Below are positions 1 through 10,900 of a DNA stretch of 64,000 bases, in pieces. The position numbers and the translations under genes were made by a program. Positions within the stretch are counted from its first letter, which is position 1, and each line of letters opens with the position of its first letter. Location of the stretch: positions 186,407,298 to 186,471,297 of the forward strand of contig NC_134138.1 in assembly GCF_033958435.1 (NCBI RefSeq). Reading direction: 5' to 3'. The notes beneath the pieces were generated by a model. That model saw nothing but the letters and a program-made list of their open reading frames with translations, was not told the DNA's origin and made no database searches. This DNA comes from Carettochelys insculpta. Taxonomy: Eukaryota; Chordata; Testudines; Carettochelyidae.

Positions 1-365
1 AAATAGCAATAGCCTTGAACAAAATCATTAAAGTTTGCAGCTGACACAAAGATTGGAGAAGTGGGAAATAATAAGTGGGTTGCTTGTTAAACTGGCTGCC
101 AAAAAATAAGCTGTCATGGTGGATAGTCAGATGAACACGAGGTCCCCCATGATGTTGTGACCAAGAGAGCTAGTGCAATCTGGGCTATACAAAATTAGGG
201 AGGGGTACTGCTGTGACTGCTACTGGAATATGAAGCCCATTTCATCTTGCCGCACACCACAGGAGAATACTGAAACAAATGTGTTCGAAAGAGCCAAAAG
301 AATGATTAATTGGAGAACATGCTTTATACCCAGGAACTCAATTGAGCAGAGCAAACAGAAGGCTG

Positions 366-640
366 AGGCTAGGTCTACACTAGCACTTTTGTCAGTAAAG
401 TTTGTGTCAATCAGGAGTGTGAAAAAATATCCTGGGACTAAAAGCTACACTGACAGAAATGCTGACATGGTCAGTTCTGTGTCAGCAAGAGACACTCATT
501 GCGGGATTTAATTATGCCAATGGGAGAGCTCTCTCCCACTAGCATGCTGCAGTTACATGGGAAACCTTACATGGGTACACAGCTGCACAGGTACAGCGGT
601 GCTGCTCTGACCTCTCTAGAGTAGATGTACATCTTAAGCT
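366..640. mobile_element. Possible non-autonomous DNA element remnant with TCTACACTAG-type ends
   Basis: Left GGCTAGGTCTACACTAGC and right CTCTAGAGTAGATGTACATC are weak inverted repeats; the interior is unrelated to genes. Boundaries uncertain. Confidence 0.35.
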
Positions 641-1259
641 AACTTACTCATTGTTCCTAAGTATCTCACAAGGAGCAAAAAGTTGCTAATGGCTCTTCAG
701 TCAAGCAGACAGATATAACAAGAGGCAGTAGCTGGAAGTTGGACAAATTCAGACTCTTAATTTGCACCTTAATTATTGAAGCATCTTAGCAAGTGTTGGT
801 GTATTCTCAAATCACTGCCTTTTTAAATGCAATATTACAGGTTTTTCTAAGAGCTATGCTCTAAGTTGAAACAAATTAATCCCAATAAATTCTGACTTGT
901 GTCATACAGGGGGTCAGATATCACAATAATTCGCTTGTCTTTTGTCCAATCCATTGCCTAAAAGTCCACCTGCAAATTTGCTGTTCCAGGATCATCAGTA
1001 ACAGAATTTGAGGAAGCTCTGGATTCTTAAAGCATTGCAACTTCATCTAGCTAACAAAATGAAACAATGATTTTTTCCTCCCTTAGGGTCCCCAAACTAC
1101 TTTTCTAAGATTCTAAAACCCATTCTTTAGGAACATTATTAGAAATTTGCCAGTTTTATAAAGCACCAAGTCCAGAGTTTGGTGGCGTTTGCTTTCACCT
1201 CATCACTAACACCATTAAAAAAAAAAAAAAACCAAAACAACATCTGCTCCAATCTATAC

Positions 1260-1742
1260 AGTAGTCCCTCTAGTTATGCGAGAGTTGCATTCCCATACAC
1301 CCTCACATTACTTGAATTTCACATAAATGGGGGGAGGCTTTTTTTTCCCCTGGTGAAATGCACATTCTGCAGCGAAGGAAGCAGCAGGATCACCTGGAAT
1401 TCCTTTTGAAAGGTAAGTCCTGGGGTTGGTGGGGGCAGCTGGGGAGGATTAAGCCTAGCAGTGGGTTGGGGCTGTGTGTGTGGGGGGGGGGGGGTTAAGC
1501 CTGGGGTGGGCTAAGGCTGCAGGGGGTTGTGAGGCAGGGAGGGTGGAATTGAGCCAGGACCACGTGGCCTATGTTGGTTGAGCTGGCGCCAGGTGCGGGT
1601 TGGTGAGCCGGAGCCAGTCGTGGGGCAAACCAGAGCCGCACAGGTTGAACCGGGGCTTGGGGGAGCAGGATTTTGAATTGCGCTTAACTCACATTAATGT
1701 GAGTTAAGTGCAACTTTCAGTTGCGCATTTCAAGGGATTACT
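1260..1742 (+). mobile_element. Non-autonomous TA-target DNA element (CAGTAGTCCCTC ends), copy 1
   Basis: Starts TA then CAGTAGTCCCTC and ends GGGATTACTG. Internal sequence (TTTCACATAAATGGGGGGAGGC, then AGCAGCAGGATCACCTGGAA) matches the reversed copy at 52934-53510. Pogo/Tc1-mariner-like from its TA target and termini; the superfamily is inference. Confidence 0.75.
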
Positions 1743-3559
1743 GCATTACATTTCCCAGGTCTTGTTCCACTCAGAGGTTCTGCAGTTAGCAGCCCAGATT
1801 CAAAATACATTAGAACAGAATTAAAATACAATCATGCCTTTTCTTTAAGAAAAAAAAATCACTGCCAAATTCAAATAAAATGTTTTCAATAAAAAGTTTG
1901 CATTTAAGATGAATAATGAGAAGTCACTGAAATATAAAAAACTGCTCACTGATAAATTATTGACGCATGTTTCTGCTCACTGCAATCCTACACGACTCAT
2001 CACCTCAATGCATTGGTGTTTAAAACCCATTATCCAGGTCAGTTTAATACCAAAATAAAATTCATGTGAGAAGACAGACAGACAACACATCACTTTACAA
2101 TTTTCACACTGAAATATAAATGAGAATAAGTGTTATCATCCATTTATTGGCCAAAACTCTTGAGTTGGTTAGGTAGGCCATTCAAGCTCTGAGGAGACAT
2201 GTCTTACACCAGCCTATCATACAGTCTAAAAGCACCATGTATTTATAAATTTTAGTCTGTAAATACACTATTTTTTAATCCCACCACCTATGAAGTTCAG
2301 CTCCTTTAGCCAATAAGATCTACTCTCTAGATTCCAAAGTTTTAAAAATACTTGCATACACGTGTAATTTTGGTTCCAACCTCTTGTGGTTTTACTTGGG
2401 CTGGAAACAAGCTAAGTACTTTTTTTTTTTTGGTATAAAGATCCTATGTCTAGTTGTGGATCTGCAAGATAACTAAAATACCCATCACTGTACAGGATGT
2501 ATGTTGGCAACAGAAGCTTTAAGCTGCTCAGATATTTGGAATGTTCAAAAAAAGAGACCGATCAAGTCAATGAAGTGGTCAGAAGGTCAAAAGAGGGAGC
2601 AAATTTTTAATGTCAAAGTTTAAAATCAGTAGACAGACCTGATTTAAAAAAGCAGGGAGAACTATTTTCCTGTAACAGGCCTGGAATCCTGAAGTACCTA
2701 CTTTTCAAGTATCATCAGCTTATCAACTTGAGATTAGTCTCCTTTGATGCTGCTTTGAGTGTTGTTTATGTTTTGAGTATTTCCATCACTAGTGACCAAG
2801 TGACTATCATTGCAATTTTCCTGGAAATTGTTCACTTGTGAAAGAAGATGGATAAACTTGAAGACTAAAGTCCTCTTTCCAGAGTATAGAGCAGTGGGCT
2901 CCCAACCTTTTCAGTAACACTACACACTTCAATGAGACAAAATTCCATGACACCCACTTTTTTCAGCTAAACTGATTTCTCAAACTTCACATTTACTTAT
3001 GTTGGCTATGGTTACACTCTTACTAGAGAGGTTTGCAACATAGCAGGGGGCAGTAGGAGGGGGAAGAGAGTGCCTGAGTCCCAGCTGACACAGGGTTCAT
3101 CAGTCTTGCTACTGGAACCCCAGGCTGGTGTGGGGTTGTCAATTCCCTCCCCCTAGCGTGGAACTGCAAAAAGCCATAGTGAGGGGAAATTGATGAAGTT
3201 TTATGGCACACTTGGATTGTTCTCAAGGCACAGCAGTGTAGTGTAGGCAGTGGAAGTACCACTAGTCTCCATATCCCATACCTGGTCTCTGATGAAATTG
3301 TTAAGAGGGTAGAGGTTTGTGTATGATTACCTGAACGTTGAACTGGAATGTATACATGAAACAGATCAGACAATTATCAGACCACTGCAGACTTAGTATG
3401 GTGCAGGCCAGACACAGCAACAATGCCTCTTGTGTTCCAGATACACAAGTGAATCTTCCCCCCACTGACCATATCTGCATATAGACTAGAAGCCCTGAAA
3501 AAATTACACATTTCCTTCAGAGTAGCCCCTTTCCCCCTCCAATCACCACAGACAATCAT

Positions 3560-4840
3560 TTGAGAAATTTACTCAGTTTTTATTCTTTATGTAAAGGGAA
3601 TAAAATAAATCTTAATACTTCATTCTGAAATACTTAGACACCAAAAATACTAGATTCAAGAGCAATAGTAAAAAAGACAGGATGAAAAAGTTTGGTTGAC
3701 AGAATTTAGTGTTTCAAGTGTGAAAATTTAACAGCTTATAGCAATTTAAAGTACTTTACCACACTCAGTAATGCTATAGCAGTTTACAGTAAGCTCAGAA
3801 GAAAGCTTTTGTGAACACTGCATTTTTGGACTTTAACTGAGTAGATCTGCCATTTTACTGATGGCATGTTATACAGAGTTTTACCCAAACTTACAGCCAA
3901 CTCTATGGTATTATTTATGGCCAGAAAAATATTAGTTGGTACATAGCAGCTTTGTTTGAGTCTTACGAAAAGAAACAACTTCACAATATATTTTCTCGGT
4001 GCTCAAAATGCAGAAGAGTGAGAATTATGGTCTGTACAGATCATGAGATTCAGGAACCAGATATTTGGGCAGTTTGAAACTACATTTATAAAACCCTAGT
4101 AAAATATTCAAGACATTTTATTTCTATGAAAATGTGCAACATACTGCATACATAATTCAACTCCTGTAAACCATAGAGTGTGTGCCACGCACTTGTCCAT
4201 AAACTAGTTTGTGTAAGAAATGATTAAGGACAAGATTAAGGAAGCTATGGCTGTATTGGTACATTTCTGGTTCTAACCACAAGTAGTTACCATTTTCTAC
4301 AAGTGAAAGTTTATAATGCAAGCTGTAAAGTGCACAAAAAAAGTGGCAACTTTTATGCCTAAAGAAGAATTACTAAAAAGCTTCAAAGCATTGACGTTCC
4401 TCCTTCAGCACACTACCTATTAAACTGAGCGAACTCTGATAAGTTACTGTTTCCTTACAGAAAATACAGCTAGTTAGTACACTTGTGTTTTGCAAGAAAT
4501 TGATAAACTGAAGTCCTACTGTTGCCATTTAAAAAAAAACGGATATTTTAAAAGATATTAAGATGTATAGATTTCCAAAAACAGGTTTATATTAATATTT
4601 AGCACACAAAGTTTAATTGCATCCTATCACACTCAAATGCAAGGTAAAAGATGTTAAAATTCTAATGAAGAAATACAAATACATAAAAACAGTCTGTATA
4701 ATGAATGGCACATACTCTTCCAGATTTAAAGCATGAAGTATAATGAACGCATAGGAGTTTAGACAATCGTACATACAAAAAGGATTTATAATGTAGTTTG
4801 TTTTCTCGTACATAACCTCATGGCAATTTTCTTCATCGCT
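3560..4840 (-). other. ANLN: ANLN 3' untranslated region
   Basis: AT-rich, repeat-poor sequence after the stop codon, running to the poly(A) signal at 3579-3584. Length of about 1.3 kb is plausible for ANLN. The cleavage point near 3560 is an estimate from the signal position. Confidence 0.7.
3579..3584 (-). terminator. ANLN: Poly(A) signal AATAAA for ANLN
   Basis: TTTATT on the plus strand reads AATAAA in the gene's direction. It is followed after about 20 nt by a T/G-rich stretch (ATTGTCTGTGGTG), the usual downstream element. It is the canonical hexamer with the best downstream context in this region. Confidence 0.7.
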
Positions 4841-4964
4841 TCAAGGCTTTCCAATAGGTTTATAGCATGCATCAGGCTGCCACATACGTAGGTCAATAAG
4901 AACTTGGTTGAGTTTTTGCATCCAAAGGTTGCGCTCTTCTTTAGTATCAGCAGATAACCAGTTC
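4841..4964 (-). CDS. ANLN: ANLN coding exon 24 with stop codon (residues 1056-1096)
   Basis: [20 protein letters not shown] is the C-terminal PH helix with its invariant Trp; the protein ends ACYKPIGKP, identical to the human C terminus. TGA stop at 4841-4843. Acceptor TTTTAAAG. Confidence 0.97.
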
Positions 4965-7900
4965 CTTTAAAACAAAAACGAAACAAAAATAGAAGCTGTT
5001 GAAACATCCTTCCCGCTCTCCATCCATCAAAGCCAACCGTACTTCTGAAAAAATCCTCCAAAGAATCAAGCTGGTTCAGAAACAATGAGGGGGGGGACCC
5101 TCAACAACAGAAGTCTGCCATACAAAACATAACTATGTGAAATATGGTCAGACAAACTACAGAAGACTAGTACTGCTCTCAAAATGAGAGGTGAAGTACC
5201 TCAATCTCATAGGACTGGACATGAGCAAAATAGCAACACAGAACTATACAAAGTGTCTTAGTATGGCAGTTTATAATGGTCCTGTCCAAAGTCTGTTAAT
5301 ATCAATCTTAATACTAACAGAAAGGTTACAGCACTTTAGACCACAAGAAAAGTCATATTTTATTTTCACTTACTTGGTTACACAAAGAGTGTCTTTGCAT
5401 TGGCTGACTAGAGTCTCTCTGTCATCTTCCTTCTGAGGTCGGACAGTGATTAACTCAAAAGTGTTGGGTCGGGCACAAAACTCCCTGTTGGCTGGTTCAA
5501 TCCGACGATTAGTGCAGTTAGCCAAGTTTATCCGGCCTATAGGATTCTGAAAGTAAGTGGAAAAATAACAGGTCATACCAAAACAGGATGTGTAATTCTA
5601 CATATGTGCACTCAGAACAGATTTTCCACCTGTACGTGAGCAGGGTTCACTTCATCCAAAATTTGGAACCGCCACATCTGGAGTGGGAAACTGCAGATAT
5701 CACAGTGGAATAAGGAAACCCTACACCCTGCCATGTACTCCATGGCTGCAGAATTCAACACTTTCTATAGAGCTGTGCTCCAAAACCTCAGAGTTATGTT
5801 TTTAAAAATGAAATTCAAGTTTGATTCCATTAACGGGCTTGGTAAAATGCAATGTTTTAGAGCCACGTGCGGTGTTAATGTTTACTGTTAAGCATGTTTT
5901 CAGACATTTAAAATTCAGTTGCATAAGATTATCCAGACAACTATTAAATGATAGTTCTCAACATCACATGTAAAAATAAATATCTTTAGTTTGATTTCAG
6001 TTAAAAGAGAAGTTACTCACCGTAGTAACGGTGGTTCTTCGAGATGTGTCCCCGTGGGTGCTCCACAATAGGTGTCGGGCTTGCCCAGCGCCGCAGATCG
6101 GATCTTCCAAGCAGTTTCTGCCGGACCGCGCATGCGCCGGCGCGCGCCGCTCCCTTGCGCGCTCCTGGCCATGTGCGCGATCCGGTCCCTGCCAGTTCCT
6201 CGACCAACCGCCTCGGGTGCCCCTGCAAAACACTAACAGAGATCCGAAGCGGGGAGGATGGGCGGGTAGTGGAGCACCCACGGGGACACATCTCGAAGAA
6301 CCACCGTTACTACGGTGAGTAACTTCTCTTTCTTCTTCGAGTGTCCCCGTGGGTGCTCCACAATAGGTGACTACCCAGCAGTAACCCAAGATAGGAGGTG
6401 AGTAATCGGATTATGTGCAGCTTGTCCCCGAGAGGACCGCTGCAGAGAGACGGGTATCCTCTTGGAATACCCTGTGAAGGGCGTAATGTTTGGCGAAGGT
6501 GTCGTAGGAAGACCAGGTCGCCGCTCTGCAAATGTCTTTTAACGCAACGCCCTTGAAAAAGGCTGTTGATGCCGCCACCGCCCTAGTGGAATGAGCCCTG
6601 GGAGTGGCCGATAAAGGAGTCTTTTTGAGCTCGTAGCACATTTTTATGCAGGATACAATGTGCTTTGAGATTCTCTGCGAGGAGAGACCTTCTCCTTTCG
6701 ATTTGGGAGCGAGGGAGACTAGGAGTCTATCCGTTTTCCGGAAGGACTTGGTCCTGTCTACGTAGAAGGCTAGCGCCCTCCTCACGTCCAGGAGGTGTAG
6801 GCGCGCCTCTTCGTTGGAGTTATGAGGCTTTGGATAAAACGAGGGTAGAACAATAGGTTCGTTAATGTGAAACTCGGAAGAAACTTTGGGAACAAAGGCT
6901 GGATGCAGCCGTATGGTTACCACCTCCTTGGAAAAAACAGTGCAGGGTGGCGTTGCCATGACTGCCGCGAGCTCGCTCACCCTACGAGCTGATGTAATTG
7001 CAAGAAGAAAGGTCGTCTTTATTGTAAGGAGGCGGAGAGGGACCGTGGCCAAGGGCTCGAACGGTGGTCCCATTAGCGTGGTAAGCACCAGGTCCAAGTT
7101 CCACAAAGGTGGAATCGGTTTCCGAGGGGGGTATAGGTTTACCAACCCTTTGAGGAACCTGGTAACCATAGGGTGGGCGAACACCGTGTGCCCTTCCTCC
7201 TCGTGTCTGAACGCCGAGATGGCGGCAAGGTGGACCTTCAACGAGGATAGCGAGAGTCCTCCTCTCTTGAGATCTAGTAAATACTCTAGTATTGTAGGTA
7301 TAGGCACCAAAAGGGGGGTCAGCTGTTTGGTAGAACACCAAGCCGTGAAGCGAGTCCATTTTTGCTTGTAGGTCTTCCTGGTGGAAGTCCTCCTGCTACT
7401 TCCTAGGACTTGCTGTACTTCCACTGTGCATGTGCTCTCTAGGGAGCTGAGCCATGGATTAACCATGCTTGCAGTCGCAGGCTTTGGGGGTGCGGGTAGA
7501 CTATGGACCCCTGGGCTTGCGTGAGCAGATCCGGCGCAAACGGAAGAGGCATCGGTGGACGGTCCAACATGCGCAGGAGTAGGGGGAACCATTGTTGTCG
7601 ATCCCACGTTGGGACTATCAGGATCATCCGGGCCCTTTCCCTCCTGGCTTTCTGCAAGACTTTGTGGATCAGCACTGTGGGAAGAAACGCATAAAGCAGG
7701 GGGCCCCTCCACAGGATCGCGAACGCGTCCCCCAGGGACCCCCATCCCAGTCCTGCCCTGGAGCAGAATCGTGGGCACTTCTTGTTGTGCTGAGTGGCAA
7801 ACAGGTCTATTTGGGGAAAGCCCCACGCGTGGAAAATCAGCCGTAGCAGATCGGGACGGATCTGCCACTCGTGTGAGAGTGCAAAACGCCTGCTCAGCTG

Positions 7901-10900
7901 GTCTGCCTTCACATTGTGCGCACCCAGCAAGTATGAGGCTTTCAAGATTATATTGTTGGCGATGCACCAGTTCCATAAGCGGATTGCTTCCGCGCATAAG
8001 GCACGGGATCGAACTCCTGCTTGCCTGTTTATATAAAACATGGTGGAGGTATTGTCTGTACTGATCCCGACGACTTTGCCTTGTATGTGGTCTCGAAAGT
8101 GTCTGCAGGCGTTGAACACTGCTCTGAGCTCCAGTATATTTATGTGTAGTGACTGTTCCGTGGGTGACCACAGTCCTTGAGTCACCTCTTCGCCCATGTG
8201 CGCTCCCCACCCTATGAGGGAGGCATCTGTAGTGAGAAAAACCGATATTTGCGGCTGGTGGAAGGGTACCCCTGTTAGCAGGTTCCTGGGGTTTACCCAC
8301 CATTGTAGGGATTTGCGCACCCCGGCTGTGGGCGACACCACCCTGTGAACGGTGTGTACTGCCGGTTTGTATACACTCGCCAGCCAGTGCTGCATGCTGC
8401 GCATGTGTAACCTGGCGTTCTGTACTACGAACGTCACCGCTGCCATGTGGCCCAGCAGCTGCAAGCACGTCAAGACCGGCACCGTAGGGCTGAAGGTGAT
8501 GACCTGCACGAGGGAACCGATGGCCCGAAAGCGAGCCTCTGGTAGATATACTCTCGCTGTAACCGAGTTTATGCGAGCCCCTATGAACTCTATGTCCTGT
8601 GTGGGGTCTATTTTTGATTTTGCCAGATTGATAACCAGGCCGAGTGAAGAGAACGTGTTTGCTGTGACGTGTATCATGCGCAGAACCTCCCCCTTCGAGG
8701 CCCCTTTAAGCAGGCAGTCGTCCAGATACGGGAAAATAAATACCCCCTGTCTGTGCAGGTAGGCTGACACCACTGCCAAGGTCTTGGTGAAGACTCTGGG
8801 GGCCGAGGAGAGGCCAAACAGTAGGACCTTGTATTGGAAGTGTTCGTTGCCTACCATGAACCGGAGGAATCGCTGGTGAGCCGGATGGATAGTTATGTGG
8901 AAGTACACGTCTTGTAAATCGAGGGCTGCGAACCAGTCTCCATCGTCCAGTGCTGTAAGGATGGAGGCGATTGTGGTCATCCGAAAACGTTGCTTGCGCA
9001 GGTACCGGTTGAGGCCACGAAGGTCTAAGATGGGCCTCCAGCCTCCTGTCTTTTTCTCCATGAGGAAGTACCTGGAGTGGAACCCTTTCCCTTGCAGTTG
9101 CTCCGGCACTCTTTCCATTGCCCCTATGAGCATGAGATGGTCCACCTCCTGCCTGAGCCTCGCTACATGGGAGGCCTCCTGGAGGTGGGGCTTGGGTGGA
9201 GGTCGTGACGGTGGGAGCGACTGGAAGGGGATGGCGTACCCCGTGGCTATGATCTCCAGCACCCATTTGTCTGTGGTGATCCTTTGCCACTGGTCGTAGA
9301 ATGGTCGGAGGCGATGGTGGAATAGTCGCTTCGGATGACCTTGTGCGATGGTAGTGATGGCGCAGCCCTGGATCTGTATGTCAAACTTGTGGCCTTTGAA
9401 TCTTTACTGGAATGAAGGACCGAGTCAGCTGATTCAGCAAACAGCTTCTGCGAGTCGAAGGGAAGGTCAACTATCTTCGCCTGCAGATCCCTCGGTATAC
9501 CCGAAGTCTGGAGCCAGGACTCCCTTAGCATCACCACTGCTGTTGCTGTGGAACGTGCTGCTGTGTCCGCAACGTCCAGGGCGATCTGAACTCCCATCCT
9601 CGAGGCCGCGTAGCCTTCTTGCACTATGGCCTTGAGCACCGGCTTTTTGTCCTCTGGAAGCGAGTCCATGAGGGAGGTTAACCTGGAATAGTTGTCGAAA
9701 TTATGGTTCGCTAAGTGCTCTGCGTAATTTGCCATTCGCAACGTTAAAGTGGAGGAGGAGTAGACCTTTCTGCCGAACAGCTCTAGCTTCTTGGCATCTT
9801 TGTCTGTTCCCCCTGTCCTGAATTGAGATGTCTTTGATCTTTGTTGCGACGACTCCACCGCCAAGGAATTTGGCTGTGGGTGGCTGAACAGGAACTCCAT
9901 GCCCTTCGCCGGCACGAAGTATTTCTTATCCGCTCTCTTTTGGACAGGCGGAATAGTTGCAGGGGTCTGCCATATCGTAGTGGCGGACTCTAAGATCGCT
10001 TCATCAAGCGGTATTGCTACTCTGGAGGAGGCCGGAGGTCTCAAATTTTTGAGGAGCTGATGGTGTTTCTCTTGCACCTCTGCTGTCTGGATGCCTTGCG
10101 TGAAGGCCACCCTCTTAAACAGCTCTTGAAACTGTTTGAGATCGTCCGGAGGATGGACGTCCCCCGGGGCCGTAGCCTCGTCCGGGGAGGAGAGCGAGGA
10201 ACCACTGGGGTATGTCTCTCTGGACCCTTCCGGTTCCTGCTGGTGATGGTACACCCTCTCACTAGAGGTTTGCGAGGGAAAATCTCGGGGTTCCATAACC
10301 AGTCCCCGCTGAGATGCTTGAGTCTCTGTCCCCGGTCGCAATTGCCCTCGGGGGTACGAGATCGTCTGTGGGGATCTTTCCCTAGTAGATTGCCGATGGT
10401 GTCTATGCCCCGCGTGGTAGGGGCGACCATGGCAGTATAGGCACTGTTCTTGGGAAGGTGACCTAGACCACTCCCTTGGTGCATACCCTCTGCGTCTGGG
10501 GGAGGGAGATCGTTGAGACACTGGAGAGAGCGATTTTGCATAATAGTCCAGCGGCTCAAACCCCAGGAAGGGTGAAGGTGGTCCCAACCAGGGTGAGGCT
10601 GGTTGCAAAAATGGAGAAGGGGGCTCCGGGTAGGCTAGGGGGGACCCCTGCCTTCTGGTTGGAGTCTGCAACATAAGCGGAGGGCTGTGAGAAAGCAACT
10701 CCACAGCCCTGTCCGGAGAGGGGCTGCAATGCCTCCTCTTGTGTGCAGCCTTCCCCCTCCCTGGAGGAGGTAACTCCGCCCCCTGACGCACAGGGGATCC
10801 CGGCCCCGTCCGCACCATGCTAGGCACGCTCGAGGGCGGTGCCGCACGTGCGGTGTCCTTCGGTGCCTGCAGGCTGCGTGCCTGCGCGCTCTGCACCGCC

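Larger units (their letters stand above)
1..3559. other. Intergenic sequence downstream of ANLN
   Basis: AT-rich. Apart from the element remnants at about 366-640 and 1260-1742 and a hAT-like terminus at 2892-2915, I see no gene, exon or RNA. The small open frames at 173, 1179 and 3023 have no recognisable features. Confidence 0.6.

Noticed and set aside
6031..6389. Overlapping Arg/Pro/Gly-rich frames at the DIRS right end
   Set aside because: They translate the terminal repeat and its complement in both directions; the true recombinase frame ends at 6411.
8706..9299. Additional open frames overlapping the DIRS RT region
   Set aside because: The RT frame alone carries conserved motifs; the others are shadows.
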